Shown in pieces: positions 1 to 5,717 of a DNA stretch of 5,717 bases (the stretch's first letter is position 1; each line of letters opens with the position of its first letter). Where the stretch lies: contig CALFXJ010000056.1 in the NCBI GenBank assembly GCA_937958105.1, positions 1-5,717 of the forward strand, in the 5' to 3' direction. Both the position numbers and the translations under genes were made by a program. The DNA is from an uncultured Cellvibrio sp. (GTDB lineage Bacteria > Pseudomonadota > Gammaproteobacteria > Pseudomonadales > Cellvibrionaceae). The notes beneath the pieces were generated by a model. The model searched no databases and was not told the origin of the DNA. It worked only from the letters and a program-made list of their open reading frames with translations.

Positions 1-1
1 T

Positions 2-1144
2 GTCCCTCCAGCGCAATACCATATCCTTGCCGGTAGAACGGCAGGTACTAAAGTCACTACCTACGACCGCCGAATCGTCGGAGCTCACAAAGCCCTCGTC
101 AATATGGCCCGTGCTGGCAATCACTGGGCCAGGGAGTGTGTGAATTGCATCAATGGACTCACGTCCCGCCAGATGAAAACTGTATTTGCCCGGAAAGGGG
201 CGAAGACATCTGATAATCGTCAGGTATATGTTTTGCTGGTGCCTGGCCTCCGGATGGAATTCAGTCAATATCCTAATAGCGATTTTGTGATTCATCGTTT
301 AAGTCTGGATGATACTTATTTTGAACTACAAAAGAACCTTAAACGACCGGGACTGTTTAGGGTCGAGAAGGGTACTCGTGGCTCTTACATGACTGAAGCG
401 GTGAACCAAATCACCCCAAAGGAGGGAAGGGTGGTTACAGTGAGCGAGGGCTCAAATAACCTGAGAAAGATAACGATAGATTCAGCTAGAGCTGCAAAAG
501 AACCAATAGGTGATTCTGTAATAGATCGATTCGGTTTCGATATGCACGTTACACCAGAAGAAGGGAAGCTCCGTGGAATGGAAAAAATAGGAGCGAAAAA
601 GGCTAAACACAGTAGAATGCTTAGAGAGAGTGCCATATTGCTTGCCAAAGCAATGGAGGAATCTCGCAAAGTGGAAGGTGTGTATTGGGTGAGTCAAGGT
701 GGGGGTTCGGAAGTACTGACTCAAGCACTTAACCTTCTTAAAGCTAATAAGGTAAGTTTTGAAGGTACAGGGCATCATGTGTTCTTTTCCAAACCGACCA
801 CGAGTATTGTCAAGGCTCAGGATCTAGCGTTTGATCTTAAGCTGAAATTTGAGCGAAGAGCATACAGCGTGGGAATGCGTACATATATATCAGATACTGT
901 TAAAGCACCTTTACATCGCCGCCGTAGAGACCCTGATAATTACTCAGTCCTTCAAATGAGCACAGATATGTGTAAAGGTGGCCCTCAACTTGTCATCGGA
1001 GGTGTCGCTATAGCCTCTAGTTTTGGCTTGGGAGGGATGGGGGGATTTCTAATAGGTGCAGGTGTCGCAGGCTTTACCGCTATTTCTGCGCTCACCAAGG
1101 CGGTCGCTCCAGATGTTCATAATAAAATTAAGGAGAAGCTCTAA
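2..1144 (+). CDS. Unrecognised protein, C-terminal part (5' end outside window), with Gly-rich hydrophobic C-terminal segment
   Basis: I do not recognise this family. The frame is open from base 2 through 34 codons to the ATG at 104. That ATG has no Shine-Dalgarno sequence (GGAG at 80-83 is about 20 bases away), so the true start is most likely upstream of the window. Counting from the ATG at 104, residues 41-80 look like a folded alpha/beta region (V-Y-V-L-L-V-P-G-L). Residues 150-190 are charged and probably helical, and residues 191-235 hold a W-V-S-Q-G-G-G-S motif and a V-F-F-S-K-P-T-T-S motif. A run of four arginines lies at 272-275. Residues about 292-330 are a long Gly/Ala/Ile/Leu/Val segment that could form one long or two short membrane helices, followed by a basic tail (K-I-K-E-K-L). 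The gene is coupled to the next one by a TAATG overlap. Its base composition is AT-richer than the genes to the right: 22 of 60 bases are G/C at 721-780. An alpha/beta-hydrolase or membrane-active effector is conceivable but unproven. Confidence 0.8.
   Translation, partial: VPPAQYHILAGRTAGTKVTTYDRRIVGAHKALVNMARAGNHWARECVNCINGLTSRQMKTVFARKGAKTSDNRQVYVLLVPGLRMEFSQYPNSDFVIHRLSLDDTYFELQKNLKRPGLFRVEKGTRGSYMTEAVNQITPKEGRVVTVSEGSNNLRKITIDSARAAKEPIGDSVIDRFGFDMHVTPEEGKLRGMEKIGAKKAKHSRMLRESAILLAKAMEESRKVEGVYWVSQGGGSEVLTQALNLLKANKVSFEGTGHHVFFSKPTTSIVKAQDLAFDLKLKFERRAYSVGMRTYISDTVKAPLHRRRRDPDNYSVLQMSTDMCKGGPQLVIGGVAIASSFGLGGMGGFLIGAGVAGFTAISALTKAVAPDVHNKIKEKL
1130..1135 (+). promoter_or_regulatory. Ribosome binding site of the downstream unknown gene
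   Basis: AAGGAG lies 8 bases before the ATG at 1144, inside the last codons of the preceding gene. It is a near-consensus Shine-Dalgarno sequence. Together with the one-base TAATG overlap it fixes this start and points to translational coupling of the two genes. Confidence 0.85.
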
Positions 1145-1968
1145 TGTTTTACTGGCCTTACAAATTTCGTAGCCAGACAGAGTATCTCGTTCCCAGAGGC
1201 CCTGGATTTACTGGGGCGCCTGTACTCAGAACTAAGGTTAATGGCAATGAGATTACTATAAAAATCCCGCGACATAAGAGTCATTTATCTGTTAAACCAA
1301 TTAGTCCCAAAAGAACATACTATCTACGCGATAACGACTTCGGTCGCTACATTGCAAGCAAGCCGGAATGGGAGTATTTCCCACTGATTGCGAGATGGCT
1401 GGATTTTAATGGTCCATGGTTTACCGGTAATCTGGGTAGTTTAGATGTATTTGTTGGTGTTTTAAGAAGGCTTCGCCCTGCACCTGGTATGTCTCTCTTT
1501 CATCCGCGCGCATTCGAGTCAACCATTGCAGATTTTATGACCTTCTGTCATGGCCATGAGCTGTCACGTAGTAAGTCTACCCAGGATTGGTATGCTCCGG
1601 TGGACTGGAAGTCTCTGGAGAGATTTCAATGTGTAGCTGCAAAGTTTGATGCAATTACAAATACAGAAGTTCGCCGTAGCGAACGATGCAGATACCTGTT
1701 TATTCCTATAAGTGATCATTATTTATTGCAAATTTCCTGCTCTATAACACGCGTTCTACCTTTTGTTAGTTCAAGCGAAGAACCCGAAGACGACACAGAT
1801 AAATGGATCAGCGAAGAGCCCATGAAAGAGCTGGCAGATCAGATACTCAATAGTTTGCAGGTTCGATTGTCTCCGGAGGCTGAGAAACAGCAGGCAAAAG
1901 CATTGGAACGGCTGAGTCTCGAAGAAAGGGTTTTAGTTAAAGAGTTTCCGCCACTAAAGTGGGTTTAG
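1144..1968 (+). CDS. Unrecognised soluble 274-residue protein with two G-P-x-F-T-G motifs
   Basis: I do not recognise this family. The start is well supported by AAGGAG at 1130-1135 and by the overlap of its ATG with the upstream stop codon. There is no signal peptide and no membrane segment, so a cytoplasmic location is expected. The protein is rich in aromatic residues, with eight Trp. Motif G-P-G-F-T-G (residues 19-24) recurs as G-P-W-F-T-G (residues 90-95), hinting at two related structural elements. A hydrophobic strand Y-L-F-I-P-I-S (184-190) follows a basic stretch. An acidic linker (212-219, E/D-rich) separates the main body from a charged helical C-terminus (about 226-262) that ends in an aromatic/proline tail (F-P-P-L-K-W-V). 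It shares an operon with the preceding gene and is probably its functional partner (chaperone, adaptor, immunity or subunit; inference only). Its base composition is also lower in G+C than the genes to the right. Confidence 0.85.
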   Translation: MFYWPYKFRSQTEYLVPRGPGFTGAPVLRTKVNGNEITIKIPRHKSHLSVKPISPKRTYYLRDNDFGRYIASKPEWEYFPLIARWLDFNGPWFTGNLGSLDVFVGVLRRLRPAPGMSLFHPRAFESTIADFMTFCHGHELSRSKSTQDWYAPVDWKSLERFQCVAAKFDAITNTEVRRSERCRYLFIPISDHYLLQISCSITRVLPFVSSSEEPEDDTDKWISEEPMKELADQILNSLQVRLSPEAEKQQAKALERLSLEERVLVKEFPPLKWV

Positions 1969-2084
1969 TGATATTGCGAGGGGCAGGCATTGATCTGTCG
2001 ATATAGATGGTTCTGCTGCTCAGGTTGAATACATCGATAAAAACAAAAACATCAGAGAATAGCCAATGCTTCAGCACTAACAAG

Positions 2085-2119
2085 AAAGCCGCTATCACGG
2101 TGTGATAGCGGCTTTTTTT
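2085..2119. terminator. Strong bidirectional rho-independent terminator between convergent genes
   Basis: A perfect 14-bp inverted repeat (2085-2098 with 2102-2115, core GCCGCTATCAC / GTGATAGCGGC) has a 3-base loop. On the + strand it is followed by seven T (2113-2119). Read on the - strand it is followed by TTTCTTGTT, a weaker but usable U-tract. It begins 22 bases after the stop of the helicase gene and 116 bases after the stop of the + strand gene. It is probably the helicase terminator and also stops transcripts from the left operon. Confidence 0.9.
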
Positions 2120-2134
2120 ATTTCCAAACCCTAA

Positions 2135-3553
2135 CTAACGCTTGGCGTATGCCGGTGCTTTACCGCGATGCTCTGAATGCGCACGTTTGGGTGTGCCTGC
2201 GCCTGGTTTCTTTGGTGCAGAAGAAGAGCCTGGGTTCGCTGTCCGCTTTGGCTGGTTGTTGGCAGCGCTGGGTTTGCGCGGAGCCTGGGAGCTTTTGGCT
2301 CCGTTGTTGCCGCTGCGGTTGTTGTTTCTGTTTCTGCCGCCGTTGTTCCCGCCGCCGTTGTTGCGCCCGATGGTCATGTTGCGGCCCAGTTTAATGGGTT
2401 CTGCTTTGATGGTCGGGTCGGGTTCGAAGCCGGGGATGACGACTTGGTCGATGTCGCGTTTGATTAATTTTTCGATGTCGCGCAGGAATTTATGCTCGTC
2501 AACACACACGAGTGAGATGGCTTCGCCTTCGCGCTCGGCGCGGCCGGTGCGGCCGATGCGGTGTACGTAGTCTTCCGGTACGTTGGGCAGTTCGTAGTTT
2601 ACGACGTGGGGCAGTTGGTCGATGTCGATGCCGCGCGCGGCAATGTCGGTGGCAACCAGAACGCGGATGGCGTTGCGCTTGAAGTCTTCGAGCGCTTTGG
2701 TGCGGGCGCCCTGGCTTTTGTTGCCGTGGATTGCGGCTGCGCTGATGCCGTCTTCAATCAGCTGTTCGGTAAGGCGATTTGCACCGTGCTTGGTGCGGGT
2801 GAATACCAGTACCTGATGCCATTGGCCGCGGCCGATGAGGTATGACAGCAGTTCGCGTTTGCGGTGGCGGTCTACCGGGTGAACACGTTGCGTGACGCGC
2901 TCAGAGGCAGTGTTGCGGCGTGCAACTTCAATCAGGGTGGGGTGGTTCAGCAGCTTATCTGCCAGGGCTTTGATCTCATCGGAGAAGGTGGCCGAGAACA
3001 GCAGGTTCTGGCGCTTCTGGGGCAGCAGTGCCAGCACTTTTTTGATGTCGTGAATAAAACCCATGTCGAGCATGCGGTCCGCTTCATCGAGTACCAGTAC
3101 TTCGATTTCGTTCAGCTTCACGGCGTTTTGCTGGACCAGGTCCAGCAGGCGGCCCGGTGTCGCCACGAGGATGTCGACACCGCCACGCAGTTTCATCATC
3201 TGGGGATTGATGCTGACTCCACCGAATACGACGGTGGAGCGCAACGGGAGGTATTTGCCGTAGGTGCGCACGCTCTCAAACACCTGCGCCGCCAGTTCGC
3301 GGGTGGGTGTGAGTATCAGGGCGCGGACGGGGCGGCGACCGTTAACCGGTTTGTTGTTCTGGCTGAGTTTCTCCAGCAGCGGCAAGGTAAAGCCAGCGGT
3401 TTTGCCGGTACCGGTCTGTGCTGCTGCGAGGATATCGCCACCCTTGATAACTGCAGGGATAGCTTGAGATTGAATAGGAGTCGGGGTGCTGTAGCCTTCA
3501 TCGGCAATAGCACGCAACAGTTCGGCCCGTAAGCCGAGGGAATCGAAAGACAT
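2135..3553 (-). CDS. rhlE: DEAD-box ATP-dependent RNA helicase, RhlE type
   Basis: A cytoplasmic RNA helicase that uses ATP to unwind short RNA duplexes. RhlE-group members act in ribosome assembly and RNA turnover, often in the cold. Of its 472 residues, 1-375 form the two RecA-like domains and carry every hallmark: Q motif P-T-P-I-Q (24-28), Walker A A-Q-T-G-T-G-K-T (45-52), P-T-R-E-L-A (83-88), G-G (111-112), T-P-G-R (132-135), D-E-A-D (156-159), S-A-T (187-189), V-F-T-R-T (250-254), A-T-D-I-A-A-R-G-I-D (301-310) and H-R-I-G-R-T-G-R (331-338). Residues from about 390 to 472 are a disordered Asn/Gly/Arg then Lys/Pro/Ala/Ser tail, typical of RhlE and likely RNA-binding. The frame extends 30 codons further up to an ATG at 3643. 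I chose the ATG at 3553 because AGGAA lies 7 bases before it and M-S-F-D-S-L-G-L is the usual family N-terminus. No catalytic motif is damaged. RhlE is favoured over SrmB or DeaD by the N-terminus, the length and the tail. Confidence 0.95.
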   Translation of the reverse strand: MSFDSLGLRAELLRAIADEGYSTPTPIQSQAIPAVIKGGDILAAAQTGTGKTAGFTLPLLEKLSQNNKPVNGRRPVRALILTPTRELAAQVFESVRTYGKYLPLRSTVVFGGVSINPQMMKLRGGVDILVATPGRLLDLVQQNAVKLNEIEVLVLDEADRMLDMGFIHDIKKVLALLPQKRQNLLFSATFSDEIKALADKLLNHPTLIEVARRNTASERVTQRVHPVDRHRKRELLSYLIGRGQWHQVLVFTRTKHGANRLTEQLIEDGISAAAIHGNKSQGARTKALEDFKRNAIRVLVATDIAARGIDIDQLPHVVNYELPNVPEDYVHRIGRTGRAEREGEAISLVCVDEHKFLRDIEKLIKRDIDQVVIPGFEPDPTIKAEPIKLGRNMTIGRNNGGGNNGGRNRNNNRSGNNGAKSSQAPRKPSAANNQPKRTANPGSSSAPKKPGAGTPKRAHSEHRGKAPAYAKR

Positions 3554-3560
3554 AAGATTT

Positions 3561-3565
3561 TTCCT
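3561..3565 (-). promoter_or_regulatory. Ribosome binding site deciding the helicase start
   Basis: On the - strand AGGAA is followed by seven bases (AAATCTT) and then the ATG at 3553. No comparable site precedes the in-frame ATG at 3643. This supports the shorter, family-typical N-terminus. Confidence 0.8.
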
Positions 3566-3664
3566 GTCGCTCTGCCCACCAAACATCATTTGGCTCGGTC
3601 CGGGAGAGCTGGATGTGTCGCGGCAGGTGATCCGTGGGAACATAAACTGCAGCGAAGAGAGAGG

Positions 3665-3686
3665 CGACGCCGACCGAAGTGCGTCG
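3665..3686 (-). promoter_or_regulatory. UUCG-capped hairpin in the helicase mRNA leader
   Basis: On the - strand CGACGC (3686-3681) pairs with GCGTCG (3670-3665). Inside it an A-U and a C-G pair close a UUCG tetraloop (3678-3675), with a two-base bulge on the 3' side. The C(UUCG)G loop is an unusually stable RNA fold. It is not followed by a T-tract, so it is not an intrinsic terminator. If the weak -10 at 3695-3700 is real, this hairpin would sit at the very 5' end of the transcript and could protect or regulate the mRNA. Confidence 0.4.
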
Positions 3687-3694
3687 AGGCGCGC

Positions 3695-3723
3695 ATACTA
3701 CGCACAATACGGGACAAACGCCA
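3695..3723 (-). promoter_or_regulatory. Possible helicase promoter (weak match)
   Basis: On the - strand TAGTAT (3700-3695) is a 4-of-6 match to a -10 box, and TGGCGT (3723-3718) sits 17 bases upstream in place of a -35 box, to which it is a poor match. The position is sensible: in the 217-base gap after the transporter gene, giving a leader of roughly 135 bases. It is proposed mainly from position and spacing. Confidence 0.25.
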
Positions 3724-3770
3724 GTGTTAATTGAAAATGAGGCGATAGCCATCCCTGGCTTCAGTGAGTG

Positions 3771-5006
3771 TTACCCCGCAACAGGCTCCGGTTCTGCCGG
3801 TTTGCGCGCCTGGGCAATGGAGAGAATAAGCAGACTGATGGTGCTCAGGATCAGGAAGCCGCAGGTAATCGGCACCAGCGTACCGTTATAAAACTGACCA
3901 ATGGTGGTACCGATAATCATCGACAGAATGGATGAGCAGGCACCGATCACGGCCGAGGCGATACCGGCAACATGCCCCATGGGTTCCATGGCCATGGCAT
4001 TGATGTTGCCGAACACCAGGCCAAAGCAGAAGAACACCACCGCAGCGTAAATCAGAAACATCCACAGGGTGGGCAGGACCAGCATCTGCAGCACGAGAAA
4101 AATACCGGAGCTGATAATCAGACAGCGCACCGCGCGGTTACACAGGTAATCCATGCCCCATTTTTCCACGAAGCGGGCATTGACCATGGATGCCGCGCCG
4201 AACAGCAGAGCAAGCACGCCAAAGTAGACGGTAAACAATTTCCCGGTGTTGAACAGCTCCTGAAAAATCTGCTGCGATGAATTGAGATAGCCGATGAAGC
4301 TGCCGAAAAACAATCCCATACATAAGGTGTAGCGCATGGTCTGGCGATTGCTGATAACTTCTTTGAAACCATCCAGAAATCCAGACACCGACAACTGAAT
4401 GCGATGAGTTTTTGGCAGCGTTTCTTCCAGACGGAAAAAAATCCACAGCCCGATAACCGCGGCATACACGATATAGAGTACAAAGATGTAACGCCAGGAA
4501 CTGACCAGCAGGACGGCCTGACCCAGACTCGGCGCGAGTGCCGGCACCATGATAAAGATCAGCATCACCAGCGACATAATGCGAGCCATCTCATTGCCGG
4601 TGTATTTATCGCGAACAATCGAAATGGCCGACACATAAGGCGCGGCAACGCCGAGGCCCTGGATAAAACGTCCAATCAACAGGGTATTAATATCCTGTGC
4701 TAAAAAACAAATGAGACTGCCGACCAGGTACAGACAGATACCCGCATAGAGAATCCGCTTGCGTCCTGTCGAATCCGATAGCGGACCGCAAACCAGCTGA
4801 CCCAGGGCCATCCCCAGAAATAATGCGCTGATAACGTACTGCGCCTGATTGGGGTGGGCGAGCGTAATATCCTGACTGATAAATCCTAACGCAGGCAGCA
4901 AGGCGTCAATAGAGATAGCCACTATCGACATCAGCAAGGCAATCAGGAGTGTAAATTCCCGCGCGGAGATCCGGGAGGGAACAGGGTGGGTGGAGTAATC
5001 TGACAT
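3771..5006 (-). CDS. Bcr/CflA-type multidrug exporter of the major facilitator superfamily (DHA1, 12 TM)
   Basis: An inner-membrane proton-coupled antiporter that probably exports drugs or small metabolites. The substrate cannot be read from sequence (relatives export bicyclomycin, sulfonamides or chloramphenicol). It has 411 residues, close to the family norm, with hydrophobic segments consistent with 12 TM helices split by a loop at about 192-225. TM1 carries S-I-D-A-L-L-P-A-L (32-40), with the membrane Asp34 typical of Bcr. The MFS motif A, G-P-L-S-D-S-T-G-R-K-R, lies at 74-84 between TM2 and TM3. TM4 has R113 in G-R-F-I-Q-G-L-G (112-119, motif B) and TM5 a P-A-L-A-P-S-L-G stretch (155-162, motif C region). 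Before TM11 sits E-P-M-G-H-V-A-G-I-A-S-A (341-352), characteristic of Bcr/CflA proteins. I chose the ATG at 5006 because GGAAG (5016-5012) lies five bases upstream. An ATG at 5018 and a TTG at 5039 are in frame but lack a comparable site. It lies 123 bases after the reductase gene, so co-transcription is possible but not evident. Confidence 0.92.
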   Translation of the reverse strand: MSDYSTHPVPSRISAREFTLLIALLMSIVAISIDALLPALGFISQDITLAHPNQAQYVISALFLGMALGQLVCGPLSDSTGRKRILYAGICLYLVGSLICFLAQDINTLLIGRFIQGLGVAAPYVSAISIVRDKYTGNEMARIMSLVMLIFIMVPALAPSLGQAVLLVSSWRYIFVLYIVYAAVIGLWIFFRLEETLPKTHRIQLSVSGFLDGFKEVISNRQTMRYTLCMGLFFGSFIGYLNSSQQIFQELFNTGKLFTVYFGVLALLFGAASMVNARFVEKWGMDYLCNRAVRCLIISSGIFLVLQMLVLPTLWMFLIYAAVVFFCFGLVFGNINAMAMEPMGHVAGIASAVIGACSSILSMIIGTTIGQFYNGTLVPITCGFLILSTISLLILSIAQARKPAEPEPVAG

Positions 5007-5011
5007 AAAGG

Positions 5012-5016
5012 CTTCC
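5012..5016 (-). promoter_or_regulatory. Ribosome binding site of the exporter gene
   Basis: On the - strand GGAAG precedes the ATG at 5006 by five bases. The spacing is slightly short but acceptable. It favours this start over the in-frame ATG at 5018, which overlaps the GGAAG region. Confidence 0.55.
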
Positions 5017-5129
5017 ATTAGCAAACAACACAGGGGCAATCTGCCCGGCCGGCATCATACTCGCACTCACTGCCAGAAGCTGTCAGTAAATGTTAGCGAA
5101 CTTCCTTATTCTTCGTTATTCCCTCCGAA

Positions 5130-5717
5130 TCACATCACCCCGCGAACATGCTGCTTCACCTTGGTGAAGTAAAAATCCCGCAGGGTTTCATGCAGTTCGT
5201 TTGACAGGGGAGCCAGTTGGCTTGTCGAAGCATTTTCCTTCACTTGTTCGGGTCTGCTGGCTCCGGTGATAACGGTGCTTACGGCCGGGTGGTCGAGAAT
5301 CCAGCGCATGGCCAGTTGTGCCAGAGTCACGCCAGCGGGCAGGAAGGTTTTCAGTTCGTTCGCCAGGTCCACCGCGGTTTCAAATGGAATACCGGAGAAG
5401 GTTTCGCCTACGCTGAAAGCTGCACCGTCTTTGTTGTAGTTGCGATGATCGCTGGGTGCAAAGGTCTGGTCTTTGGACATCTTGCCGGACAGCACGCCAC
5501 TGGCCAGCGGCAAACGTACGATGATGCCGACGTTATTTTCCTGCGCCTGCGGGAATAACTCGGTCACCTGATCCTGACGGAACAGATTGAAAATCGTCTG
5601 GATCGAGGTGAGCTTTGGATGGGTTACGGCAAACAGGGCTTCATCCATCGTCTCCACGCTCACACCAAAATGCCGGATCAAACCTTCCTGTTGAAAATCC
5701 TCCATCCATGCCAGCAG
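5130..5717 (-). CDS. Aldo/keto reductase, C-terminal part (N-terminus beyond right edge)
   Basis: A NAD(P)H-dependent oxidoreductase of the (beta/alpha)8-barrel aldo/keto reductase superfamily, cytosolic, acting on aldehydes or ketones. The physiological substrate cannot be told. The frame stays open through L-L-A-W to the window edge, so the ATG at 5705 is internal. The 195 visible residues are roughly the last 60 percent of a usual protein of 310-330. Counted from the edge, they show E-G-L-I-R-H-F-G-V-S (11-20), the I-F-N-L-F-R strand (42-47), L-P-L-A-S-G-V-L-S-G-K (69-79), the helix L-A-Q-L-A-M-R-W-I-L (132-141) and the cofactor-phosphate loop V-I-T-G-A-S-R-P-E-Q-V-K-E-N (149-162). The segment D-H-R-N-Y-N (90-95) suits the COG0667 (IolS/YajO/Tas-like) branch. 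The catalytic Asp-Tyr-Lys-His tetrad lies in the missing part and cannot be checked. Nothing suggests a pseudogene. Confidence 0.9.
   Translation of the reverse strand: MLAWMEDFQQEGLIRHFGVSVETMDEALFAVTHPKLTSIQTIFNLFRQDQVTELFPQAQENNVGIIVRLPLASGVLSGKMSKDQTFAPSDHRNYNKDGAAFSVGETFSGIPFETAVDLANELKTFLPAGVTLAQLAMRWILDHPAVSTVITGASRPEQVKENASTSQLAPLSNELHETLRDFYFTKVKQHVRGVM

Noticed and set aside
677..706. W-V-S-Q-G-G-G as a possible lipase or hydrolase nucleophile elbow in the first unknown protein
   Set aside because: The expected first glycine of G-x-S-x-G is missing, and no matching Asp/His partners can be assigned from the visible part.
2007..2105. A 32-codon open frame (ATG at 2007) in the convergent intergenic region
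   Set aside because: It has no Shine-Dalgarno sequence, and its last codons run into the terminator stem, so it is more likely chance.
2864..3532. A 222-codon open frame on the + strand opposite the helicase gene, and similar shorter ones at 2142-2845
   Set aside because: They are antisense to an intact DEAD-box gene with all motifs. The G+C-rich third positions keep the opposite frames open, and the translations are low in recognisable structure.
3554..3643. Thirty-codon N-terminal extension of the helicase from the ATG at 3643
   Set aside because: It has no ribosome binding site, its sequence is unlike RhlE N-termini, and a good RBS precedes the ATG at 3553.
3747..3760. Small hairpin AGCCA / TGGCT with a GGGA loop just after the exporter stop codon (- strand)
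   Set aside because: The stem is only five base pairs and the nearest T-run is about ten bases further on, so it does not meet the pattern of an intrinsic terminator.
5034..5059. TATGAT (- strand, 5059-5054) and the hairpin GGGCA / TGCCC (5046-5034) upstream of the exporter gene
   Set aside because: No acceptable -35 box is found 16-18 bases upstream of the TATGAT, and the hairpin has a five-base stem without a T-tract. Neither is strong enough to call a promoter or terminator.
5101..5120. Tandem near-repeat CTTCCTTATT / CTTCGTTATT in the gap between the reductase and exporter genes
   Set aside because: It has only two 10-base units with one mismatch, which is compatible with chance in an AT-rich spacer. 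There is no further copy nearby.

Overview
The window looks like a gammaproteobacterial chromosome segment, probably from a Pseudomonas/Cellvibrio/Marinobacter-like environmental lineage. This rests on an RhlE-type DEAD-box helicase with an N/G/R-rich tail, a Bcr/CflA-type drug exporter and a COG0667-type aldo/keto reductase. The genus is not determined. No rRNA, tRNA, CRISPR array, insertion sequence or integrase was seen.

Left third (2-1968, + strand): two genes I do not recognise, joined by a TAATG stop/start overlap. The first is cut by the left edge, because its frame is open from base 2 and the ATG at 104 has no ribosome binding site. Its visible part ends in a long glycine-rich hydrophobic segment. 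The second encodes a soluble-looking 274-residue protein in which the motif G-P-x-F-T-G occurs twice. This part is more AT-rich than the rest and is probably the tail of an accessory operon. The function of both genes is unknown.

Junction (1969-2134): a convergent intergenic region of 166 bases with a strong, near-symmetrical intrinsic terminator (2085-2119) that can serve both strands.

Right two thirds (2135-5717, - strand): three genes in tandem. In order of transcription these are the C-terminal part of an aldo/keto reductase (cut by the right edge), a 12-TM Bcr/CflA-type exporter, and the rhlE-like helicase, which ends at the shared terminator. The gaps of 123 and 217 bases suggest that these are separate units rather than a tight operon. 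The helicase has a leader with a UUCG-capped hairpin and a good RBS that fixes its start at 3553.

These three are ordinary housekeeping, export and redox genes. The only part that could belong to an undescribed system is the left gene pair.
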